Below, piece by piece: positions 37,249-47,343 of a DNA stretch of 64,000 nt. The translations under genes and the position numbers were made by a program. Origin of the DNA: Zingiber officinale (Eukaryota; Streptophyta; Magnoliopsida; Zingiberales; Zingiberaceae); assembly GCF_018446385.1 (NCBI RefSeq), contig NC_056005.1:94392984-94456983 (forward strand), written 5' to 3'. Every line of letters begins with the position of its first letter. Position 1 is the stretch's first letter. The notes below the pieces were generated by a model, which was given only the letters and a program-made list of their open reading frames with translations, did not search any database and was not told the origin of the DNA.

Positions 37249-39458
37249 CTGGTTTCCATCCAAAATCCCAATAGCATAACTAGCTAATGAAGGTGTCAGT
37301 GATGAAGACAAAATCTGGAAAAGTTCAATTTAACTGTCAGGTTGAAGAAAAGCTGACTTTGCAAAACAATTAACCTTCATTTATTACTTAAGTTTATAAA
37401 ATTAGCTATCTAGCAATTATTTGAAATGCTCTGAAATGCCACTAAGTTTGATGCCAATGAACTCAAAGGTGAAACAAAACCAGGTAGGAAAATAAGATAT
37501 GTTGAAGCATAAAATATTAGGATAAGTGAAAATGAAAAACAAATAAATAAAGCCAAACCATTAAAAATATAACCCAGTCCATAAAACTAGGGTTGTAAAT
37601 GCATAAAACGTCTATGAACCAACTTAATGAGAGCTTTTTTATATTAATTTACGTATATAAAGAATGGAAAAAAAGAAGATTTTTGTGAATTCAACCTTAA
37701 TGTTCATGGAATGAGGAATGCCAATGAATAGTTTATGAATAGATTTGTTTAAAAGCTTGTCTAAGACTCATTTGTGATCTTCTATATTTAGCCACGTTAT
37801 CCAAACATATAAAGCATACAATAACTATGTATATGCAATTATGTAGGTATATATAGGGATGGCAATGAATGGGATAACACACTTAATTAATTAAATACCT
37901 ACATCTCCGTGAAACAATATGTTACATGTGAGGGCTAAGAGAAAACACCAACAAAGTAAAATCTGCAATTATACAATATGTTACATGTGAAGACTAAGAG
38001 AAAACACCAATCAAAGCAAAATTTAATGAATCTAAAGCATAATGGCCATTGACGATTAAAAGTCAGACTACAGTAATGTTTGCCATAGATTCAGCTACAT
38101 TCTCAGCAGTGTAAATGACTTTTATTATGAGTATCAGCAATAAGAAACAGTAGAAATAGAAGGTCACATAGTTCTCCACCTGCTTCTCTAACCTACGGGG
38201 ACCAGAAACATCTTGGTCATAGTTCTCACTATCAACATCCAGACTCAAATCTATCTCAATCTTTGATTTTGTTGGCTTCACTCGAACCTGAAACAACAAA
38301 AAATAGTCAAAGAAAGGTTATAATAATGCAAAATAAACATATAGAAAGATCTGAATAAATGTATACAACAATCTCAACAAAAAAAAACTAAAAAGGGAAA
38401 CTACACTTGAAACTGAATCTACTGAACATACCTTTTCACATCTTTCATTCAATTCGTATGGTCTCCAAGAAGGTCTATGTACATACTGCAAAATATATAG
38501 CTGAAAAAGAAAATGTTTATAAATGAATCGTATATTAAATATGATTGAAAGTAGTGTTCATTTGAGACAACTGAAATCCATATGAAACTACGTGCAGTTG
38601 ATAACAACATCAAGATTGTATTGCTTGTCCCTCGTCACTGAGACTACATAGTCCTGACTATCTTAAGAGACAATGCTGATGCTTATTTAGGTCCTCATTG
38701 AAAAAAATAAATTCTTTGTTACTATCTATGTTGGGTAGAGTAGCAGAGGCAGCAATCAGCAGCAAGAGAGGCAAAGAAAGTATAACTATGAAGGTAGAAA
38801 AGTTAATTTCCTAATCACGGGTAAGGACCAGAATGAACAGCATTTCATTCCATTCCATTCCATTCCCCCAAATACTAAAACTGCGGTCCAATTTCCTGAA
38901 ATCTCATTTTTGACAAGACATTACAATCTCTTTTTAGGTTCCAGACAATGCACACAACACCAAGCCAAAATGACAGTGACGGCACCTATGCCTTGAGACT
39001 TAATCAGAAAATTTGCAACAATGGACTTCCAAACTTAAGATAGTAGACAAGGAAAGACTTACATAGGAATCCACATCGAGAGGAGCTGGAGAATAGAATA
39101 CGTCAATCTCGCGAACCACAGGATCCTCCTCTTCCACTTCCTCCTCGAAACCTCCATCGACGTCCATCGCACAGCTCGCTGCGACCTCAGCGTCCGGTCG
39201 GGATGACGAGGGACCTTGAGACGAAGAGCCAAGTCCAGGATCCTCCTTGACGGGGTCTGGGGCAGGAGGGCCGGTGTCGGGGTCGGGCTTAACCCGGGTT
39301 GGGGGCTCGATCTTGACTTTGCCCTTCATCTTCGGCTGGAAGCGGGCGGAGCGAGAGCGGCACTGGGATGCACCGCGGTCGAGGTCGAGATCGAGGGCCA
39401 TGTCGAGGTCCGACGCGGCTCCGGCGGAGGGATCGATGCCGTCGTCGCCTCCGTCCAT
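37249..39458 (-). pseudogene. 5' partial RPC5 duplicate (exons 1-4)
   Basis: Exons match the full gene base for base in layout: 39458-39063 (132 codons from ATG), 38500-38432, 38287-38180 and 37314-37249. All four are open, phase 0 at each boundary, with GT/AG sites kept. Protein changes from the intact gene are few: a handful in the basic linker after LDRGASQ, Cys to Tyr in the IDVF segment, and Leu to His in the conserved LRPSWRPYEL block. No later exon follows before the full gene begins about 4 kb downstream in the same direction. Alone it would give an N-terminal fragment of about 213 residues plus read-through. By structure I call it a truncated duplicate, but its upstream region lacks the MITE present at the full gene. 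Confidence 0.88.
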
Positions 39459-40590
39459 GTCTCTCTCGCCTCTCCTCTCCTCCTCGAAGGCGCCTTGCGT
39501 TGTGTGAGTTCCAAACGGTTATCGAAGGCGCTCGAAGTTAAACCCTCGCGATTGCAGAAGAGTGGCCGGTGAACCGACGACTGGATCAACGCAAGCCGGT
39601 CGAGCCAAACTAATTGACCCGGATCCGACCGAACCATGTCAAATTTTGGAGTCGCAACCAAACCCGATCGGTAACAAAGGATCTCTAGATAAAAGGAAGT
39701 TTTGGAAAAATAAATTCCAAACAAGAAAAAAAAATAAAAGAGTAAATTCTAAGTAAAGAAAATATTTAAGAAATGAATTATTAGGCAGTGAGAAGTCTAA
39801 ACTAAAGATAATTCTATCCAAAAGTGAAAGTTTCTTTAAATTCATGAAGCCTAATAAACGTTTAACATAAAATTTGAAACTCATATTGTATCTAATTGAA
39901 AAAAGAACTATATAGTAAATTTGGCAATCCAAGAATCTATTTAATGCCTTCTGAAACTTGACCTATTTTATTGATAACCTCATTGACCTACCTCCACTGC
40001 CTTGCTTTAGCTTGTTTGTTTCTTTCTTCTTCTGAAACTTGACCTATTTTATTGATACCAAGAAATAATGGTGTGAGATCAAAACAAGCAGGAACAGTGC
40101 TGAGTAGTAAAGAGAAGGTATGGGAAAAACCTTTTGATTGATCATGGCAAATGCCTTGGGAAGTGTGGTACCAATATTGGAGAGGGTCCTTCTTCTAGTT
40201 GTTAGTGTTGTTGAAGATATCCGCTAAGCATTGAGATTGTAGTAAAAGTTGGAGTAATGATTCTTTTAGGGTGGTCTTATATTTTTTTTAAAAGGAGATA
40301 AATTATGATGAAATATTTACTATATTATAGTAGCTCTTTGCATGAGAAAAGTTAAACATCCAATGAGACATTTAGTACATGTTAGAAATTAATTTCAAGA
40401 TCTATTGTAATAATTATACATAGAGATATCAATTGCATTAACTGTATCATCATATAGGACGCTAACCATTGAGATTGAACTTTAGCTTAATAGTAGCTCC
40501 TATGAAGAGAGTTCGTCTCAAGTGTTGGCTACTCTTTATTAGTCAAGCAAGGTGACATATAAGATTGATAAAATGGACCTCTTGAAGTGA

Positions 40591-40655
40591 ATTGATGCAG
40601 GAGCGTCCATTGTTTTCGTTCGGATGCAGGAGCGTTCCCACAGACGGCGCCAAAT
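40591..40655 (-). mobile_element. gypsy primer-site and leader fragment outside the 3' LTR
   Basis: Next to the outer edge of the 3' LTR lies a second copy of the sequence normally found just inside the 5' LTR. It includes the primer-binding site (sense TGGCGCCGTCTGTGGGAACG) and about 40 bases of leader up to the gag start context. It also contains a 13-bp repeat (GATGCAGGAGCGT) not seen in the internal copy. It implies another, mostly lost, unit once joined here. Confidence 0.8.
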
Positions 40656-41443
40656 TGATCCTGTCCGAAAGCTGAATCAACGGACGCTGGGCACGTGGCG
40701 CTTTCCGGTTACTGACGTGGGTCTTCGGCCGCTGGTGTGAACTTCCGGCGATCCTGCAAAGAAGTCGGGCCGGGAAGGGGTTCCCGGCGACGACCCTCCG
40801 ACGCTCACGTCAGGCAACGAATGGCAAGAAGGTGGCTCCAAGGATTTCAGATTGCATACCTCCGATGAAGTTTGATGGTGTTTATATAGAGCCATGAGAG
40901 CTTAGTGCACACAACCCGAGGTGTACACGTGTCATACCCCATACCGCAGCATGGGCTTGCAAGAAGAGCATGTTTGTCTCCATGCCGCTACAGTCTGAGC
41001 GTTTGATTGATGGGACAGCAGAATAATCGATCGTACCATACTGCGTATGGTTTAGTCTTCGAACATGTCTGTTGTCAGCAACAGGGGTTACTGAGATGAC
41101 GTCCACACTGTCCCCTACTCTTTGACTTCCTCTTCTAGGATCGACCATCCAGCCGAGGCGCTCGTCTTTTGTCCGAGGTAAGTGGTTACCCGTACGGGAA
41201 GACTGAGGGTCGTCGTTCTTCCGCTCGGCCCTTCGTTCCTGGTCAATCGAGCGCCAGAACCCCGACTCCTGCCGAGGCGCCTGTTGCCATTGGTTACTTA
41301 CCGGTCGGCCGGGCGGGAGGTCGGCCCCTCCTTCTCCGGTCGGCCGATCGGTCCGCCCTTCTCCGGTCAGCCACCTAACCCTTTGACCACCACGTGGCGT
41401 TGATCCCTCAAAATGGAGGTCCCCTGTTCTAACCGCCGAATCA
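40656..41443 (-). repeat. 3' LTR of the gypsy element
   Basis: 788 bp, matching 51766-52561. It is immediately preceded in sense by the purine tract GAGGGGGAGGCAAG (41444-41457), which confirms it as a true 3' LTR. Confidence 0.92.
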
Positions 41444-41811
41444 CTTGCCTCCCCCTCAAGTCTAGTCGAAGGAGGCAATTAGTCCGACTGACTGGACCAC
41501 GAGTCTAGCCGGGCGGCACCTTCGTGCCCTTATCCTCCGCTCGGCCTACCACATGGATGGCCTTGAAGATTATTCCACAGCAACATCTCTTTAACCTCCT
41601 CGTACTCTACGCCAATCTTCGACATTAAGGTTGAGCATGCGCACATTAAATGCTTCAAATGGCGGAATGCCACGTGGCACACCGTCGTCATCGTACGGCG
41701 GCGGCAACGTGGTGCTTTGACGGGATCGAGGCGGTTCGAAATGGACGGCGCGATGCGCGCTTCGATTACCGTGACCTGGATCCAACAGTGGAGGTCGTCC
41801 GGCCTTTACCC

Positions 41812-44285
41812 TATAAAGCCTTCGTTTTCTCTTCCGTCGCCTCACTCCTCCTTTCGCGTGCCCCTGGTTGCCTCTCGCATTTTATAGCTCCGGCGATCGT
41901 GTCTCCTGTTTCCGGCGATCCCCAGTGTTCTTCCTTCGATCCTCCTTTTTCTTGTAAGGCTCTCCCCCTTTCTTTCCTATTTCCGGTGCTTTCTTTACAT
42001 TTCTCTCCCCAGTTTTCACCTCCGGGTACTGTTCCGGTGCCTTCTCTTTGTTTTTGTCCCGTCATCTTTTTTGGTTTCATTCGCTCGGACCATGGCTAGT
42101 TCTTCTCATTCCGAAGACCAGTCTCTCGGCCTATGGTACACTACTATGCAGTTACGCTTCGACCAGCGTGACTTTGATATTCTGACCGATAATTTTGACA
42201 TCCCCGCTGATTTTGAACTTCTTTTAGCTGGTCCCTCCGCTCGACCGCACAGGCTGCCGCGCGGAGCTTCTGTGTCTTCCGTGACCAGTTTACTACCGGT
42301 CTGCGTTTCCCTGTACATCCCTTCATTCTAGATGTTTGTAATTTTTTCGGTGTTCCGCTAGGCAGTCTAGTACCCAACACCTTTCGTCTTCTCTGTGGTG
42401 TAGTTGTTTTGTTCAAGATCCACAACATCCCTCTCCGACCGGAGGTATTTTTTTATTTCTATTACCCCAAGCAGTCCGAGCCGGGCACCTTCATGTTCCA
42501 AGCTCGGCCCGGGCTAGTCTTCTTTAACAAACTGTCTTCTTCCAATAAACATTGGAAGGAGTATTTTTTCTATATTCGTATGCCCGATCAGGCAAATTTC
42601 CGGACCAAGTGGCAGGTCGACCTACCCCCCACTCCTGAGCTGAAGAAGTACAAGACCCGACCGGAGTACCTTCATGCTGCAAATATGCTAGCCGGTCTAC
42701 GTCTTGACATCAATAAGCTTCTTCACGAAGGAGTGATGTACATCTTCGGCCTGAGTCCAATACGGACCCCTCTTCCGACCGGCTTCGGTAAGAATTTAAC
42801 TTGGGTGTATGCTTTAATTGCTAACTGATTTCTCTTTTTTCCTTTGCAGCGAACATCGTCATGGAGTCGGTAATGGCCGGCATCTTGAAGAGGAAGGCGG
42901 CGGCCAAAGAAATGGAAGCGCTTGGTATCCAGCCGGTCGGATCGCATGAAGGAGAAAGCGGGACTCAGGCTGAGTCGGTCGCTCAGGCTTCTCAACAGAA
43001 CGTAGCCAGCGGAGCCACCCCCAGCGGAGGACCAACTGTCCCTGAGGAAGGTTCCGCTCGGGAGGAGGAACAACCTCTACAAAAGAGACGTCGAGTGGAG
43101 ACTCCCCTGCGGTCGGCTACCTCCGCGGTCCAACCATCCGAGCGGGTTACTGCGACAGCTCGGGGCAAGGCGCCAGAGGTCGAAGCCATTTCGTCCGACC
43201 GGACGCCTTCTGAATGGGACGAGCCGGCTGCTCCAATTGAGGCTACTCCGGTCAGCACCCTTCCGCCCGCTCATCCAGTCAGGCATTCAACCATCCACTC
43301 TCAGTTTTCGACGCCGGCCTCTGACCCTTTACCGGATGCCGGTCGGACGACCCCAGGTCATGGCCGAACAATACGAGTCACTCTTCATCTTCCCACTGAA
43401 GAGTTGCTGTCAGAGGCCGACCAACCGACAACGCCCGAGCATACCATCACTCTGAAAGGCCCACAACCTGAGATGTGGGCCGACGCTCGGGCACGCGTCG
43501 CGCTCATCCCCCTTCGAAATTTGGCCAATAGTCATATGCAGCAGGCCACTGGGTAAGTTTATTTTCTTGAGTTTTGTATGTATTCCTTCCGATCGGCCAA
43601 TAACAACTTCTTTTGTCAGAGATGGGTGGAAGAGATTGTTGCCTCCAACCGCTTGGCCTTAGAAGATGAAGAACTAAGGCAACTGAAGGCGGCAGTCGGT
43701 CCGTCCTGCCCTCAAGGCCCTTCATATTCTGAGCTGCAAAAGGAGCTGAAGAAAGCTCAAAATCTGCTAGCGGCCGAGCAGAAGAAGACAGCCGACCAGG
43801 CTCACCATCTGGCTGAGTTCGAGCGGCAAGTCAAGTCGCTCGACCAAAAATTTACCCTGGCCACCACTCGGAAGAATACGGCCATCTCCGACTTGGAGAA
43901 GAAGAACGTGGAGGCTCGGGGCCTGGAACTGAAGGTAAAAGAGCTGATGGAGTAGCTCGACAGAGAGAAGGCGGGCCGCTCGGCCGACGTGGAAAAGCTT
44001 CAACATCTGAATAAGGCCCTTACTGGCTCCCAGGCGGCTCTCAAAGAATGTCAGGAGGCCAAGCCGAGTCGGGTCGCTGCCCTAAGACAGAGCTACATCC
44101 GCTCACCTGAATTCTCGGAGAAAATTTGCGAGCGGATGTACACAGCCTTCGACTTGGCTATAACCACCACCACCACGTATCTGAAGTCTAAAGGTCTTCT
44201 TCCGAAGTCCACTACTATTCCAGCCGGCAATCAAGTGGCGCTCCTGGACAACATCCCCAAGGACCTTTATGATTACATTGAATAG
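41812..44285 (+). other. opposite-strand gene of the gypsy element (PF04195 family)
   Basis: Antisense to gag-pol, between integrase and the 3' LTR. A TATA box (TATAAA, 41812-41817) precedes a coding block that starts near 42092 (MASSSHSEDQ). It includes the region with RFPVHPFILD and the FFGVPLGSLVPN-like segment typical of the 'putative gypsy type transposon' family. Later blocks are Ser/Pro/Glu-rich, then a Lys/Glu-rich coiled-coil-like stretch (43640-44000), ending near 44285. Intron-like GT-AG gaps separate blocks. Opposite-strand genes at this position are known in Tat elements such as Grande; their role is unknown. Treated as part of a fossil element. Confidence 0.75.
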
Positions 44286-44659
44286 ATGCTTGTATATGTA
44301 GTAGGCCGCTAGGCCAAAAAATGATCCCTTTTTGTACTTAGGCCGCCCGACCTAAAGTTTAATTTTAATGTAATGTTTTCCTTTCGCGTACTTTATCCTT
44401 TTGCTAGTTAATATGTGTGTTGTCCGCTCGCCTATTATCACACCTCTGGCATTCGAAGGGGATTTTTGCGAAGTACTTGGCGCTGTCCTTCCGCTCGGCT
44501 AAATATTTCGAATGCGTAACCTTCCGCTTTGATGGCAGAGATCTCTCGCTAGAAGCCGACAAGTACCTTTGGGCTTTGAGCCGAGCGGGACGTAGAGTCG
44601 GTCGAACGATATTGACGGCGAGATTCTCGGACTCTTGCAGTCCTTTTTTTATTGCCTTC

Positions 44660-45490
44660 TTTCGCTCGGAGGGTTTATAGACGCCGACTCGTCTCTCGAT
44701 ATTTAACGTCGGAGCTCGACGGTCTTCCGCTCGGAGGGTTTATAGACGTCGGCTCGTCTCTCAATATTTAACGTCGGAGCTCGACGGTCTTCCGCTCGGA
44801 GGGTTTATAGACGCCGGCTCGTCTCTCGATATTTAACGTCGGAGCTCGACGGTCTTCCGCTCGGAGGATTTATAGGGCTCGTCTCTCGATATTTAACGTT
44901 GGAGCTCGGCGGTCTTCCGCCGGAGGGTTTATAGACGCCGCCTCTCGATATTTAACGCCGGAGCTCGACGGTCTTCCGCCGGAGGGTTTATAGACGCCGC
45001 CTCGTCTCTCGATATTTAACGGCTCGACGGTCTTCCGCTCGGAGGGTTTATAGACGCCGACTCGTCTCGATATTTAACGTCGGAGCTCGACGGTCTTCCG
45101 CCGGAGGATTTATAGGCCGGCTCGTCTCTCGATATTTAACGTCGGAGCTCGACGGTCTTCCGCTCGGAGGGTTTATAGACGCCGGCTCGTCTCTCGATAT
45201 TTAACGTCGGAGCTCGACGGTCTTCCGCTCGGAGGATTTATAGACGCCGGCTCGTCTCTCGATATTTAACGTCGGAGCTCGACGATCTTCCGCTCGGAGG
45301 ATTTATAGACGCAAGCTCGTCTCTCGATATTTAACGTCGGAGCTCGATGGCCTTCCGCTCGGAGGGTTTATAGACGTCGGCTCGTCTCTCGATATTTAAC
45401 GTCGGAGCTCGACGGTCTTCCGCTCGGAGGGTTTATAGACGCCGGCTCGTCTCTCGATATTTAAATTTAACGTTGGAGCTCGACGGCTTT
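44660..45490. repeat. tandem repeat of about 65 bp, about 13 units
   Basis: The units carry CTCGATATTTAACGTCGGAGCTC and TTCCGCTCGGAGGGTTTATAGACGCC. Most are 64-65 bp and a few are shortened. The tract lies between the opposite-strand coding block and integrase. Tandem repeats in the 3' untranslated part are common in Tat-lineage elements and can seed satellite DNA. Confidence 0.92.
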
Positions 45491-45618
45491 AAAGGCTAAT
45501 CTTTAACACAGCCGCTCGGCGAACACATTAGTCATCCTTTAATTCATTTTTGCTTCCTGCATTACAAGGACATGGGCGACTAGAATATACACAAAAATGA
45601 GTTACATCAGTGCACCTT

Positions 45619-47343
45619 TCACCCAGCTCGATAAGGCTGGAGATGATTTGCGCTCCAAGGTCGGTCCAGCTGTCGCCCGTCTTCATCCTCCAAATAGTAA
45701 ACGCCCGAGCGGAGCTTTTCAATGATTTTGAAGGGGCCCGCCCAAGGAGCTTCTAGCTTGCCAACGTCGCCGACCGGCTTCACATTCTTCCAGACAAGAT
45801 CGCCGACCTGGAATGATCTGGGGATTACGCGCCGATTGTAATTCTGCTTCATTCTTTGACGGTACGCCATCAGCCGGACGGACGCCTTGGCTCTTTCTTC
45901 TTCGACCAAATCCAACTCCATGTTCCTCCGCTCGGCGTTGTCCTCATCATAATTCTGGATCCGAGCGGACTCGACGCCAACTTCGACAGGAATAACCGCT
46001 TCACCTCCGTACACCAGATGGAAAGGCGTGACGCCCGTTCCTTCCTTTGGGGTAAGAGTGTCAAAAATGAACCCGACCCGACGACCCAACCCGAATCGAC
46101 CCGAAAAAAATCGAGTTCGGGTTGGGCATTTTCGGGTTCGGGTTGGAGGGTTGGAGAGTAAAAGAGTCTCGGGTTGGGTCGGGTTGGGTTCGGGTTGACC
46201 CGGGTTGACCCGGGTTGACTTAAATATAGGGTTTTATGGGGGTTTTTTGGGGTTAAATCAAATTTTATTTTAAAAATTTAGATATTTTTATGTATATTAA
46301 TATCATGTTTGTATGATAATGATGGAATATTGAGATAAAAGTGAAGAATTATAGGGAAAATAGCCCAAAAAAGTCGTTTTGAATCGGATTTTCGGGTTAT
46401 ATGGGTCGGGTTCGGGTTGATCGGGTTGGTCGGGTTCGGGTTCGGGTTGAGGTGTTTTGGGTTGAACTCGGGTTCGGGTCGGGTTCGGGTTGGGTTAAAA
46501 AAAGAAAAACCTCAACCCGACCCAACCCGACCCGACCCACCCGAATTGACACCCCTACTTTGGGGTCGTTCGGATGGCCCACAGGACGCCCGGCACCTCA
46601 TCCACCCAACTTCCACCTTGATGGTCGAGCCGAGCGCACAAAATGCAAAGGATTTCTCGATTGGCTACTTCGGCTTGACCATTACTTTGGGGATATGCCA
46701 CGGACGTGAAGTGTTGCTCGATGCCGTAGCTTTTGCACCAATCTTCGAGCAACTTTCCTGCGAATTGCCGCCCATTATCGGAGACCAGCCGGCGGGGGAT
46801 GTCGAACCGACAGATGATGTTCCGCCAGATAAACTTCTTGACCATCTGCTCGGTAATCTTGGCTAGCGGCTCGGCTTCCACCCATTTGGAAAAATAATCT
46901 ACAGCCACCAGTAGAAATTTCCGCTGACTGGTCGTCATAGGGAATGGACCCACAATATCCATTCCCCATTGGTCGAACGGACAGGACACAGTAACTGCTT
47001 TCATTTCTTCCGCCAGTCGGTGAGAGAAATTGTGATACCTTTGACAAGAAAGACACGTTGCGACGGTCCGAGCGGCGTCTCCTTGTAGGGTTGGCCAGAA
47101 GTATCCGGCCAGTAGTATCTTTTTAGCCAGTGACCGCCCGCCCGGATGTCCTCCACATGATCCTTGGTGCACTTCTTGAAGGATGTACGCCGCGTCTTCC
47201 GAGCTCACGCATTTCAACAGTGGGCGGGAGAAAGCCTTCTTGTATAATTGATCCCCAATGAGTGTGAACCGACCGGCTCTCCTCCTTAGTAGCTGGGCTT
47301 CATCCCGATCGTACAGTGTGACACCCGAGCGGAGAAACTCCAT
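45619..47343 (-). other. integrase region of the gypsy element, split by a MITE
   Basis: From the N-terminal side: a zinc-binding HHCC segment (HQGSCGGHPGGR then CLSCQRY), the catalytic core (WGMDIVGPFP, then LVSDNGRQF) and the C-terminal part with GDLVWKNVKPVGDVGKLE. A hAT-like MITE (46053-46557) interrupts it. Fossil; not functional as it stands. Confidence 0.9.
46053..46557. mobile_element. hAT-like MITE, family B, copy 1 (inside integrase)
   Basis: 505 bp, TAAGAGTGTCAA to TTGACACCCCTA, with a perfect 8-bp duplication CTTTGGGG (46045-46052 and 46558-46565). The ends are rich in CGGGTTGGGTCGGG motifs and the middle is AT-rich. Non-coding. Confidence 0.95.

Larger units (their letters stand above)
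36043..40590. repeat. segmental duplication, copy 2 (RPC5 exons 1-4 only)
   Basis: Direct-orientation counterpart of 29543-34455. Its left limit meets the LTR-like remnant and its right limit meets the internal-leader fragment of the gypsy element. Exon 5 and all later RPC5 exons are absent because the duplicated block ends between exons 4 and 5. Confidence 0.95.
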
